Of a stretch of DNA of 64,000 bases, positions 50,487 through 59,374 are shown one piece after another. The notes under the pieces were generated by a model, which made no database searches, had not been told where the DNA came from, and was given only the letters and a program-made list of their open reading frames with translations. Positions within the stretch are counted from its first letter, which is position 1; every line of letters begins with the position of its first letter. The stretch is from the NCBI GenBank assembly GCA_023657465.1, contig JAGTJX010000001.1, forward strand, positions 834,358 through 898,357, written 5' to 3'. Origin of the DNA: Lysobacteraceae bacterium (GTDB lineage: Bacteria; Bdellovibrionota; UBA1018; JAGTJX01). The position numbers were made by a program, and so were the translations under genes.

Positions 50487-51422
50487 ATGAGTGAGCAGTT
50501 TATTAGCATCAGTCTCAAAGATGTTTTAGTCGGCGAAGAGCTCCCGTGTACCCTTTATGTTTATATTAGTTTTAGATTCATCACACTCAGAGCCAAGGGT
50601 GACATCGTCGATCGTGCAACTTATGATCGACTCGACTTCAAAAAAGTTCATACACTCTTCATCTCAGATCAAGAGCGCGTCGTATGGGAAAAATGGATTC
50701 AGGCCAATCCCATTGATGGCAAGATACCGCCTCTTGCTCCTGAGAATCAAGGATTCACAAGAGTGCGTGAAGACATTCACCGTAAGACGATGGATATCTT
50801 CCACTCTGAACATCCGAGTAAAATTGTTAAATCCACTCTCGAATCCAGTAAGAAACTCGTCGATGAAGTCATGAAGTTTCCTTATGCGGTACAAACTCTT
50901 TCTCAATTGCAGCGCTATTCACGCGGTACAGTCGATCACTCGGTCAACGTGAGTGTCCTCTCAACCTATCTTGCCATGCAGATGGGGTATTCACACACTC
51001 TGATTCTTCAGCATGTCGGTATGGGTGGCCTCCTCCATGATATCGGTAAAACTCTTGTTAAAATTATTGACGAAGACAATGATGAACAAATCGCCCAGAA
51101 AATGGTCGAGCATCCTAGTTTAGGTAGCAAAATGTTAGAGGAGCACAAGAGTGTTCCAAACGAAGTGAAGATGATCGTCGCTCAACACCACGAAAACTAC
51201 GATGGTACCGGACATCCTGCAGGTCTCAGAGGTACTCAGATCTATGACTTGGCAAGGATCGTATCTATCGCAAATCGCTTTGATGATTTGGTAGGTAACG
51301 GTAAGGGGTCTCTGAAAGATCGTCAGCGTAAGGCGCTCGATGATATGGAAAATGTTTATTATAGAATTTTCGATCCTAATAAGCTCACAAAAGCGATCAA
51401 GATTCTCAAACAAGGCGTTTAA
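50487..51422 (+). CDS. HD-GYP-type protein with GHP in place of GYP
   Basis: The 311-residue protein has an uncharacterised N-terminal domain (about 1-120) and an HD-GYP domain. 'DHSVNVSVLSTYLAMQMG' carries the first His, 'GGLLHDIGKTLVKI' the HD pair, and 'VAQHHENYDGTGHPAGLRG' the signature loop, where GYP is GHP. Metal ligands appear intact. In B. bacteriovorus a similar HD-GYP protein without the Tyr (Bd1817, from memory) was structurally studied, and its c-di-GMP activity was uncertain; this looks like its counterpart. It lies 6 bases after prmA, last in the rne transcript, and ends 6 bases from a convergent gene. Confidence 0.85.
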   Translation: MSEQFISISLKDVLVGEELPCTLYVYISFRFITLRAKGDIVDRATYDRLDFKKVHTLFISDQERVVWEKWIQANPIDGKIPPLAPENQGFTRVREDIHRKTMDIFHSEHPSKIVKSTLESSKKLVDEVMKFPYAVQTLSQLQRYSRGTVDHSVNVSVLSTYLAMQMGYSHTLILQHVGMGGLLHDIGKTLVKIIDEDNDEQIAQKMVEHPSLGSKMLEEHKSVPNEVKMIVAQHHENYDGTGHPAGLRGTQIYDLARIVSIANRFDDLVGNGKGSLKDRQRKALDDMENVYYRIFDPNKLTKAIKILKQGV

Positions 51423-51428
51423 TTTCAA

Positions 51429-53726
51429 TTAATTAAACATATTAGGATCGATGGCAGCACGCTGCTGTGGTGTCATGTTCTGTATCTCTGCTAATTGATC
51501 ATCCGAGAGTAAAGAGGATTTCTCAGAGCCAGTAGGAGGAGATCCCATGAGTACGGGAACAATTGCGTATATATCTCCTCTGTCTGCATTGATTTTCCAA
51601 AAAGGACGACCAATCATCCAAGCGAAGAAGTGAATCTTTCTCCAGATGCTTTCTTCAGGAGAGTGCCCAAACTTTACAACATAAGTGAAGATTGCTTCTA
51701 GCATACCTGTATTGCTTTCTTCTTGTTTAGCAGCTACGGCGAGAAGCTTTTTAAAGTTAGGAAACATTTTTAGGAGTTCTTTTTTGTTAAATGTCTGACT
51801 TTGGTCATCATCGAACTTGAGGAAGATCGCTTCAATGTAGTGGAGATAGCCTGTCATGGCTTGTACATCATAACTTGCAATAGGAACTTCTGAGTTACCA
51901 CTGAGGCGATAACCTTTTTCCATATTATTAAATAGTTTTCTCTGATCACTAATACTGAGACGATTGAAATAGTTTTTTAACATAGGAAACATTCTCAAAT
52001 AGGTTTCCAATCCATCTGAAATTTTTCCACGGAAACAATTGATGTCCATCCAATTCCATTCCAACTTGTCCTTAGATCCATCGCTTAAAGCGCACTCGTT
52101 CTCAGTATCTGATTTAATTTTTCGAGAGAGTGTAAAACTTGATGCAATGACAGCGAGATAATTCGTCGCTTCATCTACATCAACGAATTGATTGCCGTTA
52201 CTAGCAAATGTGAAGAGATCGGCTTCGCGGAAGCGCTTGAGGTAGAGGTTAGGAAAGGTGACATCGATCAGATTTAGTTGGCCTGCAATTGGACCGAAAT
52301 CATCGAAAATCTCTTTGAAATTATCAGCGGTGACTCCGTTGGGGTTGATTGCTTTATTCTTAGAGAGTGCATAGCACTTCATCATGTGGTTAGAGAGAAG
52401 ATTGAAGAGCACCATCTTCTTCATGTGATTCAATGAAAGTTGTACTCCGGTTTGAAATCGGATTTCGCTTTCACCGGGTTCAAACAAAGGGCGATACTTC
52501 TGAGAGACTTCAATCACTTTTCTGACAGAATTCTGATCAAGAATTGAATCCATTTTGTTTAAGTAAACTAAGGCTTTCAGGTTGAATTCATTCTGAGTGA
52601 CAGTCGTCGTATAGGGGGGGAAGAGTTTGAAAATCGCTTCAGAGTGTCCATCTGCTCTCATCCAATCATCAAGGAAAAGAAACATCGTCTGGAAGGATCC
52701 TAAATCGAATCCATCTGTTGTAGTTGAGAAGAGAATGCGACTAGATACATTCTTAATGGTTTTCTTTAGGATCTCTCCATCAATTTTTTTCCATTCTTCT
52801 GGAAGCTGATCGATGATGTTATTGATTTTCTCGTGTTTAAGAGAGCCACCTTGCCAAGCGAGCACCTGAAACGTCATGTTCTCGTGAGCACGGATGAGAT
52901 CGGTGATGAGCTCCATTTTTGAATCGGGTGTGTAAGCTTTGAGAGCGAGAAGTGATCCAGCTCCAGTTCCTGCGATTTGGAACACCTTGCTCCAAGCAGA
53001 ACCTTCAATAGATTCTCCAGAGCCTGAAATAATTGTTTCTTTAGCAGCAAAGAGTGCATCTACGAGCTCAACAGGAATATTCCAGCCGAAAGTAGTTCTT
53101 AGTCCATCTAAGAGCGCTTTCATTTTTGCTTTTTGTAGAGTGTGAAGTGGCTTGCCTTCGAAGAAAGTGCTCATTCTTTTCCCACTGGCTTCTACGGCTT
53201 GGCTGAGTCTGACGAGATCAGCTTTGGAGTTACCGAGCTTTCTTGCTTTCATGAACGGAATCAGTGTCGTAGTTTCTTTCTTTACGAGAGCCAAGAGATC
53301 TCGAAGACGATTCACTTCTTTGTAGGAAAGGAGGTTTGGATTCCCGCCAATGAGTGCAGCCTTGAGTTCTAGATTAGATTCAACAAACGAATCGCTTACT
53401 GTTTTGTTCGTGAGAAGGAAGTTCTCAAGAAGCATCTTGATATCTGAGACAGTGAATCCTTCAATATCACTTCCTCGAGCAAAGGATTGAAACTGTGTAA
53501 GAGTCGAGTCGACGCAGTTCCAAGTAGTTTCCCATTCATTAGCTGACACATCACCGACTAAGTAGGTTTCAAACTGGTTACCGAATTGGTTTAAACATCC
53601 CGCTGAATTACTTTTGAAGAAAATGTTCTTATCGAATGCTTTGTTCTGACCCAGAATTCCGCAGCCCACAGAGAGAGCCGCTACACTCATGAGAGACCAT
53701 AGACTGAGTTTAGAAAGCATAAGCAA
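51429..53726 (-). CDS. Large lipoprotein with EF-hand-like motifs
   Basis: The 765-residue protein has a lipoprotein signal with Cys22 in 'AALSVGCGILG' (the Met at codon 3 is an alternative start). The body is helical with calcium-loop-like segments: 'LKFDDDQSQTFNKKELL' (a good EF-hand loop, near 640), 'VNPNGVTADNFKEIFDDFG' and 'FVDVDEATNYLAVI', reminiscent of repeated EF-hand pairs. It overlaps the upstream barrel gene by 17 bases, so the pair is probably an outer-membrane lipoprotein plus porin-like partner. It has no recognised enzymatic domain. Confidence 0.7.
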   Translation of the reverse strand: MLMLSKLSLWSLMSVAALSVGCGILGQNKAFDKNIFFKSNSAGCLNQFGNQFETYLVGDVSANEWETTWNCVDSTLTQFQSFARGSDIEGFTVSDIKMLLENFLLTNKTVSDSFVESNLELKAALIGGNPNLLSYKEVNRLRDLLALVKKETTTLIPFMKARKLGNSKADLVRLSQAVEASGKRMSTFFEGKPLHTLQKAKMKALLDGLRTTFGWNIPVELVDALFAAKETIISGSGESIEGSAWSKVFQIAGTGAGSLLALKAYTPDSKMELITDLIRAHENMTFQVLAWQGGSLKHEKINNIIDQLPEEWKKIDGEILKKTIKNVSSRILFSTTTDGFDLGSFQTMFLFLDDWMRADGHSEAIFKLFPPYTTTVTQNEFNLKALVYLNKMDSILDQNSVRKVIEVSQKYRPLFEPGESEIRFQTGVQLSLNHMKKMVLFNLLSNHMMKCYALSKNKAINPNGVTADNFKEIFDDFGPIAGQLNLIDVTFPNLYLKRFREADLFTFASNGNQFVDVDEATNYLAVIASSFTLSRKIKSDTENECALSDGSKDKLEWNWMDINCFRGKISDGLETYLRMFPMLKNYFNRLSISDQRKLFNNMEKGYRLSGNSEVPIASYDVQAMTGYLHYIEAIFLKFDDDQSQTFNKKELLKMFPNFKKLLAVAAKQEESNTGMLEAIFTYVVKFGHSPEESIWRKIHFFAWMIGRPFWKINADRGDIYAIVPVLMGSPPTGSEKSSLLSDDQLAEIQNMTPQQRAAIDPNMFN

Positions 53727-55038
53727 TTCTTCCTCTCACTCTGTCATTACCAACGAATTGTCCGATGGTACCTGCACCTGTACTCGAAGTGAAAAAGTCT
53801 GTTCCCAATGAAACAGTAAGCGAACTGAGGGTTCCTGCCTTGTTTATATAAGGTCTAAAGCCTACATCTACTGAAATGAGCTGACTCACTTGTTCGATGT
53901 CATTGATCCAATTGGCTGTGTAGGTGAACTTAGAATCTGGGTTGCCGTACTGTGCTCCGATTTGGAATGCTCTTTTGTACCAGAAGCGGGAAGGAAGGCT
54001 AACTGCGAATGCACCACTCACTGGAGTCGTCGTCTCATCTACAGTGAGAACTGTTGTGGTGAGAGTCAGATTCTTGTTCATGAGATGGAAGTCAGCGCCT
54101 GTAGCAATGAGAGAGGCGGGTCCAATTGAATTTCTTATTGTTGTTGAGTCTGCGATGGAAGCAACATTGGGTGTTTGTCTTTGTGCTGAAAACCAAAGTG
54201 AAAATACATCTGCTTGGTAGCCTGCCTCTAGACCCATGAGTTCCTGCATATGGAATTGGGGCATAATTTTGGCGTCAATTCTTGATGTTGATGCGCTGAG
54301 TGTTGCATCCAAGAATATATCTGCTTGATGGATGGGAAGGTATCCATAATTTCCCGTGGCCCAAAGGCCATTGTCTGTACGAACTTTGAGTGATGCCATG
54401 CCATTGGGTCTGAAAATCATCTGTGAAGTAGGCGGCATCTGAATAGAGTAGTTGATGGGCGTTTGAGAGTTACCGATGATTCCTGTGATGAGATTCGGCA
54501 TAGGCTTCATCAGAGGTTGAGCAGAAATAAGCTGACCGTTTTCTACACTGAGAGAAGCACCCCTCTCAGGAATTGCAATGGGTGAGCCGTACGCTACAAA
54601 GCTCACGTACTTAGATTCGTAGGAGTAGAATCCTCCAGTAAGACCAATCGTTTCTGGATAAATCGGATCCCAAGTGAATCTCGGATTGTAAAGTCCCATT
54701 CGCCAGCGATCATCAAGCATACTCCAGGACATCCACTTACGACCCAAAGCGAATTGATGAAGCCCGCTCCATTTTTTGTTTGTAGAAATATAGGCTTGCG
54801 GCGCTTCAGCTGTGAAGGAAGAGTTCTGCGCTAGGAATGCAATCGCTTTTAGATCCAAAACAGAATCCATCCAAGAACCAGAGGATTCAAGTTTAGGTCC
54901 GAGACTCAAATAGGAGATTGTAGTGGTTCGATCAACTGAATTTCTTAAAAAACTAACAGCATTGAACTCAACTTGTCCTAGACCAAAAGCATTGGCACCG
55001 AATAGTAATGAGCTAAATAATAGAGTTCTACTGTACAA
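53710..55038 (-). CDS. Probable outer-membrane beta-barrel protein
   Basis: The 442-residue protein starts at TTG 55038, with AAGGGG 8 nt upstream, and has a signal peptide (about 1-18, 'LLFGANAFG'). The body alternates hydrophobic and polar residues with many aromatics and ends '...NDRVRGRIAYAF', i.e. a C-terminal Phe with the typical barrel-end pattern. It looks like a porin or carbohydrate/phosphate-type channel with long loops; specificity is unknown. It overlaps the EF-hand-like lipoprotein gene. The gap 55039-55169 contains TATAAT-like sequence on the minus strand (about 55064-55070) without a clear -35. Confidence 0.7.
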   Translation of the reverse strand: MYSRTLLFSSLLFGANAFGLGQVEFNAVSFLRNSVDRTTTISYLSLGPKLESSGSWMDSVLDLKAIAFLAQNSSFTAEAPQAYISTNKKWSGLHQFALGRKWMSWSMLDDRWRMGLYNPRFTWDPIYPETIGLTGGFYSYESKYVSFVAYGSPIAIPERGASLSVENGQLISAQPLMKPMPNLITGIIGNSQTPINYSIQMPPTSQMIFRPNGMASLKVRTDNGLWATGNYGYLPIHQADIFLDATLSASTSRIDAKIMPQFHMQELMGLEAGYQADVFSLWFSAQRQTPNVASIADSTTIRNSIGPASLIATGADFHLMNKNLTLTTTVLTVDETTTPVSGAFAVSLPSRFWYKRAFQIGAQYGNPDSKFTYTANWINDIEQVSQLISVDVGFRPYINKAGTLSSLTVSLGTDFFTSSTGAGTIGQFVGNDRVRGRIAYAF

Positions 55039-55169
55039 CGGTTTCCCCTTCCATGGGAGTCAATCAATCATGATTATATATAGGATAACTTAAAGATTAC
55101 AGATGAATCAACTAGGCAATCGATTACTCAAGTCATGCCGTCAATCCATTGACAGTGAGTTGTAGATAG

Positions 55170-56339
55170 TTAAAATGAGACCGTTCCGCCAACAGAAATT
55201 GTTTGTGAATTAGCAGTTCCACTCACGCTGTTTTGGTCAACAGTCGTAAGAGAAACCTTGGATAAGTCTAAGCCTACGGAATAGCCTAGTTTTTTGGTTC
55301 TTGGGAATTGGTAGTGGATTCCGAGAGCGATTTCGAAGTTGGTGAAACTCATCAATGTGAAGCCCTGCGATATAGGTGAGAATTTGAAGTAACTTAAGAA
55401 CGATCCACCGTTATTCAGAGAGTACCTCACAGTTGGGTAGAACTGTGGACCCGCGACGTTTGAGAATCCGAAGTTACCTGATGTTGACATCGTGAGGTAA
55501 TAGAGACCGCCTGAGAAAGTGAGCTCCCAAGGAGTCTTAAGCCAATCGAGTTTTTTGCCTGCTCTAAGGTTCAGTCCCAGAAACTTAAAATCAGTAGTGG
55601 CAGTCACTCCTGAGATCGGTAATACGTTCATGAACCCGACCAACCCTATCACCCAGTTTTTCTTTTGAATTCGGTAATCCGCTCCTATCTTCAGAGTTAC
55701 CATGATGGGATTGAGTGTTCCCACGTCAGTATTGGTCTGAGAGTAAGTGATCGTAGTGAGTGCAAGTCCAGGACTGAAGAAAAACTTTCTAGGATCTTCT
55801 TTCTTCCTAATATTCTCTCTACCTTGGGTGAGATTCCAGTCATTCACAGTGAGAGCGTAAGGATCTGCTTGCAGTGAGCCATCTTCTAGAATGACGTTTA
55901 TTTGAATTTCAGTCACAGCCTTGTCGACCTTGACCTTGTAGGTGAATGAACCATCCGGCTCCGTTTTTACTCGACGGAAGTTAACAATAAGAGACTTTTT
56001 GGGGTCAGAGAGATGACCTTTAAGTTCAGCTTCAAAGACAAACTTGTCATCAGGCGCAGCTTTTTCGACGACGTTTACTGTATTGCTATCCCAGATGATG
56101 AGAGTGACTGGAGCTGCGTCTTTACTCTGAAGTCTAGAAAGTACGCCATGAAGTGTGAGAAGTGCTTGATTCTCACCACTTCCTTCTCCGAAGGCATTGT
56201 ACTGCTCGAACTTTTTATCGCTAGGTGAGCCTGGAGTCGGAGTCGCAAGCGGCAATGGTGTAGAAGAAGGGGATGGCGTCTGAGCAAAGCTTGACTGTAC
56301 ACTGAGAGTCAGAAGGATAAATATCCATCTCATGGACAT
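55170..56339 (-). CDS. Exported protein with C-terminal barrel-like domain
   Basis: The 389-residue protein has a signal peptide (about 1-20, 'SVQSSFA-QTP'), a Pro/Ser/Thr-rich linker ('SPSSTPLPLATPTPGSP'), a mid-domain of about 130 residues with beta character ('VTLIIWDSNTVNVVEKAAPD'), and a C-terminal half of alternating strands ending in '...TISVGGTVSF'. The terminal Phe and strand pattern suggest an outer-membrane barrel of 8-10 strands. No family is recognised. The ATG overlaps the upstream small gene's stop. Confidence 0.65.
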   Translation of the reverse strand: MSMRWIFILLTLSVQSSFAQTPSPSSTPLPLATPTPGSPSDKKFEQYNAFGEGSGENQALLTLHGVLSRLQSKDAAPVTLIIWDSNTVNVVEKAAPDDKFVFEAELKGHLSDPKKSLIVNFRRVKTEPDGSFTYKVKVDKAVTEIQINVILEDGSLQADPYALTVNDWNLTQGRENIRKKEDPRKFFFSPGLALTTITYSQTNTDVGTLNPIMVTLKIGADYRIQKKNWVIGLVGFMNVLPISGVTATTDFKFLGLNLRAGKKLDWLKTPWELTFSGGLYYLTMSTSGNFGFSNVAGPQFYPTVRYSLNNGGSFLSYFKFSPISQGFTLMSFTNFEIALGIHYQFPRTKKLGYSVGLDLSKVSLTTVDQNSVSGTANSQTISVGGTVSF

Positions 56340-56533
56340 GCATCAGATCCAGCAAGTTTTTTGATGATGGGTAAATCGCAGTATTCTTTGTCTTGTGCGA
56401 CGAGTTCATTCGCTCGTTGCTTTGCTTCTGCTTCATTTGTATACTTTGATTTTTTCCTTTTATCTGACGCAATTTGGGTGTTTGAAGCTAAAACAAGAGC
56501 GAAGTTCTGGAAGAAAAAGGCAAGGAATCTCAT
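56330..56533 (-). CDS. Small exported protein
   Basis: The 67-residue protein has a hydrophobic N-terminus (about 1-17, 'FLAFFFQNFALVLA'), a basic Lys/Arg stretch and two Cys near the C-terminus ('KEYCDLPIIKKLAGSDACP'). It overlaps the barrel gene by 10 bases, supporting translation. No family is recognised; a disulfide-bonded periplasmic peptide is likely. Confidence 0.5.
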   Translation of the reverse strand: MRFLAFFFQNFALVLASNTQIASDKRKKSKYTNEAEAKQRANELVAQDKEYCDLPIIKKLAGSDACP

Positions 56534-56565
56534 TATTTACAGAATCTCAGCTTACTAAGTTAGTT

Positions 56566-57087
56566 TCAAGTAATTTTAACGTAAGAGAGGTAAACACACA
56601 GTTCGCGAATGGATTCGAGAATGTCGTCAATAGCCCGATGAGGATTCTTCTTTTCGACTTTGACTCCATAACGCTCTCTGAAAACTTCTTTGAAAGAGCT
56701 CACATCAATCATTCTGTAGTGAAGTTTTTTAGAGAAGTCATGCATGTAGAAGTCAATAAAGCGACGATCATTGGAGATTGAGTTCCCACAGAGAATGATT
56801 CTTTGATCGGATTTGAAATAGGGTTTTAAAAAATCGCAAAGTTCCTTTTCGACTTGTGGGAGTGGTGTTCCCGTTTTCACAGCTTCAGTGAGTCCGCTTC
56901 CCCCATGCGTTTTCACGCACCAGTCATCCATTAGGCCAAGTACTTCTGCTGGCTGATAGACGATTTTGTGAAACTGACTGAGAGGTTTGAACTCGACATC
57001 AGTGATGACTGCACCTAATTCTAGAATGTGGTGAGTTTTTTCATCTAATCCAGTCATTTCAAGATCTAACCAGAGGAAATTTTTCAT
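56566..57087 (-). CDS. orn: Oligoribonuclease
   Basis: The 173-residue DEDDh exonuclease shows 'FLWLDLEMTGLDEKTHHILE' (Asp8, Glu10), 'ILCGNSISNDRRFIDFYM' and 'HRAIDDILESI'. It degrades 2-5-nt RNAs and pGpG from c-di-GMP hydrolysis. Length is slightly below E. coli Orn (181). It overlaps the polyprenyl synthase gene by 4 bases, at the end of the gsp transcript. Confidence 0.93.
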   Translation of the reverse strand: MKNFLWLDLEMTGLDEKTHHILELGAVITDVEFKPLSQFHKIVYQPAEVLGLMDDWCVKTHGGSGLTEAVKTGTPLPQVEKELCDFLKPYFKSDQRIILCGNSISNDRRFIDFYMHDFSKKLHYRMIDVSSFKEVFRERYGVKVEKKNPHRAIDDILESIRELCVYLSYVKIT

Positions 57088-57881
57088 TGTGTGCTAGATC
57101 TTAACTTGTTCACTACTTCACGGCAAGCCGTACAAAGGAGCTCAGTGTTTCCTGGCCATATCGGCTCTTTAAACCATTTTTCATATCGATCTAAAGACTG
57201 ACTAAAATGTTTTATCATTTCTTGTGAAGAACGACGGGATGGAGTCTTGTCTTCAAGATCGTCCGCTGCTTGGAATGCTAGACCGAGACTTGTGCCAAAC
57301 TCTAATAGATTCTTGGAGAATTGAGCGTTGAGTGTAGGATGTAGGAAACTCGGAGCCGCTACAGAGAATCGAAAGAGAGCTGCTGTCTTCTGATCATGAA
57401 TCCTATGAATTTCTTTTTCAGTAGGCTGGGAGATAGTGAGCTCAATACTCTGACCTCCAATGACTCCAATGCCACCAGTTGACTCTTCAAAACAAGTCAT
57501 TAGTTCGTGAGACGACGAGAATCTATAGATCATTCTCATCGATTCATGGAGTAACCAATCACCAATCAGTATTGCTTGAGCTTCCCCAAACATACGGTGA
57601 ACTGTGGGTACGCCTCGTCTTAAATCATCATTATCAAGACCAGGAAGGTCATCATGAACAAGACTAAAAGTATGATAGAGCTCGATTGCAACAGCTAATG
57701 GGATCACTCGTTCAAGAGAGAGACCCAATGCTTGAGCAGAAGAGAGCATAAGCCTAGGCCTGATTCTTTTGCCACCACTGAACAGCGCGTACTCAGCGCC
57801 ACTGACTAAGAGTGTGGGAATATTTTTTTTCCTTTGAGTATTGATCCATTCGTGAAGAGTAGATTCGATGAGTGTAATCAT
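57084..57881 (-). CDS. Polyprenyl (farnesyl/geranylgeranyl) diphosphate synthase
   Basis: The 265-residue trans-prenyltransferase has 'SGGKRIRPRLMLSSA', the first Asp-rich motif 'LVHDDLPGLDNDDLRRG' (DDx4D, bacterial FPP type) and the second 'LAFQAADDLEDKTPSRR'. It makes C15 or C20 diphosphate for quinone and undecaprenyl pathways. It is shorter than typical IspA (~299), with the reduction mainly in the C-terminal part. It overlaps gspN by 4 bases. Confidence 0.85.
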   Translation of the reverse strand: MITLIESTLHEWINTQRKKNIPTLLVSGAEYALFSGGKRIRPRLMLSSAQALGLSLERVIPLAVAIELYHTFSLVHDDLPGLDNDDLRRGVPTVHRMFGEAQAILIGDWLLHESMRMIYRFSSSHELMTCFEESTGGIGVIGGQSIELTISQPTEKEIHRIHDQKTAALFRFSVAAPSFLHPTLNAQFSKNLLEFGTSLGLAFQAADDLEDKTPSRRSSQEMIKHFSQSLDRYEKWFKEPIWPGNTELLCTACREVVNKLRSSTQ

Positions 57882-58786
57882 TGTGTGAGTGGACTCGAAA
57901 GTGGTGCGATCACAGGAGATACTGCGATACCAGTAACAAGATATCCGTAACTACCGTCTGCTTGTTTAGATTGAGAGAGGATCGCTTCCAAAATCGTAAG
58001 TGAACTTGTGATTTTCTGAGAGAGTTTGAGAATGGCCTTTAGATTCACTTGGCTCTCATCCATTCGGTTTTGAAGTGTGAGGTCTCCACTCAGTAGAATG
58101 GCGATATCGTCTCCAATTTTACCGATGATTCCATCGACTATTTTGGCTTTACCACCCGTGAGGGTCACTTTGTTTTTCATTTCAGAGATACTCATGATCG
58201 GAAGTTCTATCCCCATAATATTTTGGGGTAAGATTGCAAGGTTTTTCCCGGTTACTGAGAGTTCTCCATTCCATGAAGGAGCAGTTTGCATGTCACCCGA
58301 AAGGAATAATTCTAGATTAAGTTGACCTTTGGTTTTGATTCCAGGGAAACCTGCTAGGGAGAAAATCTGACCAAGTTCAAGATTAGCTCCATCTACAGTT
58401 ATGGAAAAGTTTCTGCCACTGGTACCAAGAGTGGCATTGAATGATCCAGTGCCCATGGGAATGTAGATATCAGCTCCAATCTTACCTGTGAAAAGAGAAA
58501 GAATTGAAGGAGAAACTTTCACTGCTTCCAGCTGGAAAAATTGGCCTGTCATCGTATTTTGAATAGAGGCTTTTTTTAGTAAAGCATTCGGTTTAGGAAA
58601 CAATCCAATTTGAAACTCTTCTGAGTTTACCGAAAGACGTTGGGGGGCTAGGGCTTGATTGATGACCATTAGCGCCCAGTCCTTAACTACATTCTCAGAT
58701 ATTTTAGTGACCGTGAATAAGAGCAAGAGGACGAATACACCCATTGTTAGTGTAGAGTTCGAGAGAATTTTTTTCATTTTACTCAT
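57878..58786 (-). CDS. gspN: Type II secretion protein GspN-like
   Basis: The 302-residue protein has one N-terminal membrane helix (about 11-30) and a periplasmic AsmA-like/GspN domain of amphipathic strands ('MGTGSFNATLGTSGRNFSI', 'GTKGQLNLELFLSG'-type repeats). It matches the T2SS gspN type found in delta-proteobacterial lineages. It overlaps gspM by 4 bases. Its role in secretion is often dispensable elsewhere. Confidence 0.75.
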   Translation of the reverse strand: MSKMKKILSNSTLTMGVFVLLLLFTVTKISENVVKDWALMVINQALAPQRLSVNSEEFQIGLFPKPNALLKKASIQNTMTGQFFQLEAVKVSPSILSLFTGKIGADIYIPMGTGSFNATLGTSGRNFSITVDGANLELGQIFSLAGFPGIKTKGQLNLELFLSGDMQTAPSWNGELSVTGKNLAILPQNIMGIELPIMSISEMKNKVTLTGGKAKIVDGIIGKIGDDIAILLSGDLTLQNRMDESQVNLKAILKLSQKITSSLTILEAILSQSKQADGSYGYLVTGIAVSPVIAPLSSPLTQ

Positions 58787-59373
58787 GGTTTAACTTCGAA
58801 TCCAGATACGGCAAAACTCGCCATTACCTTACCTTTGTTTCTTGAGGAATCTACAATGAGTGATCGTACTTTTAAAGGGGGTTGATTTGTTTCTAAGATG
58901 ATACTGAGCTTGACGAGCTGTCTCAATTCAATTTCATTGAGTTTAAACTCTAACCAGGTCTCTAATTGACTTGGATTTTGAGAAGCAATACGTTTTTCGT
59001 CTTTCCATTCCAGTTGAGTAGGATTGATCATTTGTTGAGTGATCAGTGTCTCAATATGTTTTTTCCATTGAATGGTTTGAAATTTTGATGCGTTAGAATC
59101 AGACTCATTCGAGTTTGTTTTTATTTCTTCGTTTGCTTGAGAGAGGAGTTTGAGAAGTTCACGTTTATTCTTCAATTCATTTTTTAGACTGAGAGAGTTC
59201 AACCCGAAACTTAGAATGATTCCCACGACAGTCAGCATCGCTACAGCGGCAGATCCAAATTTGACTTTGGTTTGCTGAGAAGAATCGAGTTGTTCCCATT
59301 TTGACTTAAGCTCTTGGAACCAAACCTGAGAGGAGATAGCATCGGAAAATTTAGTCCAAACATTTTCTAGCAT
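58783..59373 (-). CDS. gspM: Type II secretion protein GspM-like
   Basis: The 196-residue protein has a short cytoplasmic N-terminus, one membrane helix (about 42-60) and a coiled coil (about 62-100) leading to a ferredoxin-like periplasmic domain. Size, topology and placement between gspL and gspN support GspM, which pairs with GspL in the inner-membrane platform. It starts 1 base after the gspL stop. Confidence 0.8.
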   Translation of the reverse strand: MLENVWTKFSDAISSQVWFQELKSKWEQLDSSQQTKVKFGSAAVAMLTVVGIILSFGLNSLSLKNELKNKRELLKLLSQANEEIKTNSNESDSNASKFQTIQWKKHIETLITQQMINPTQLEWKDEKRIASQNPSQLETWLEFKLNEIELRQLVKLSIILETNQPPLKVRSLIVDSSRNKGKVMASFAVSGFEVKP

Positions 59374-59374
59374 A

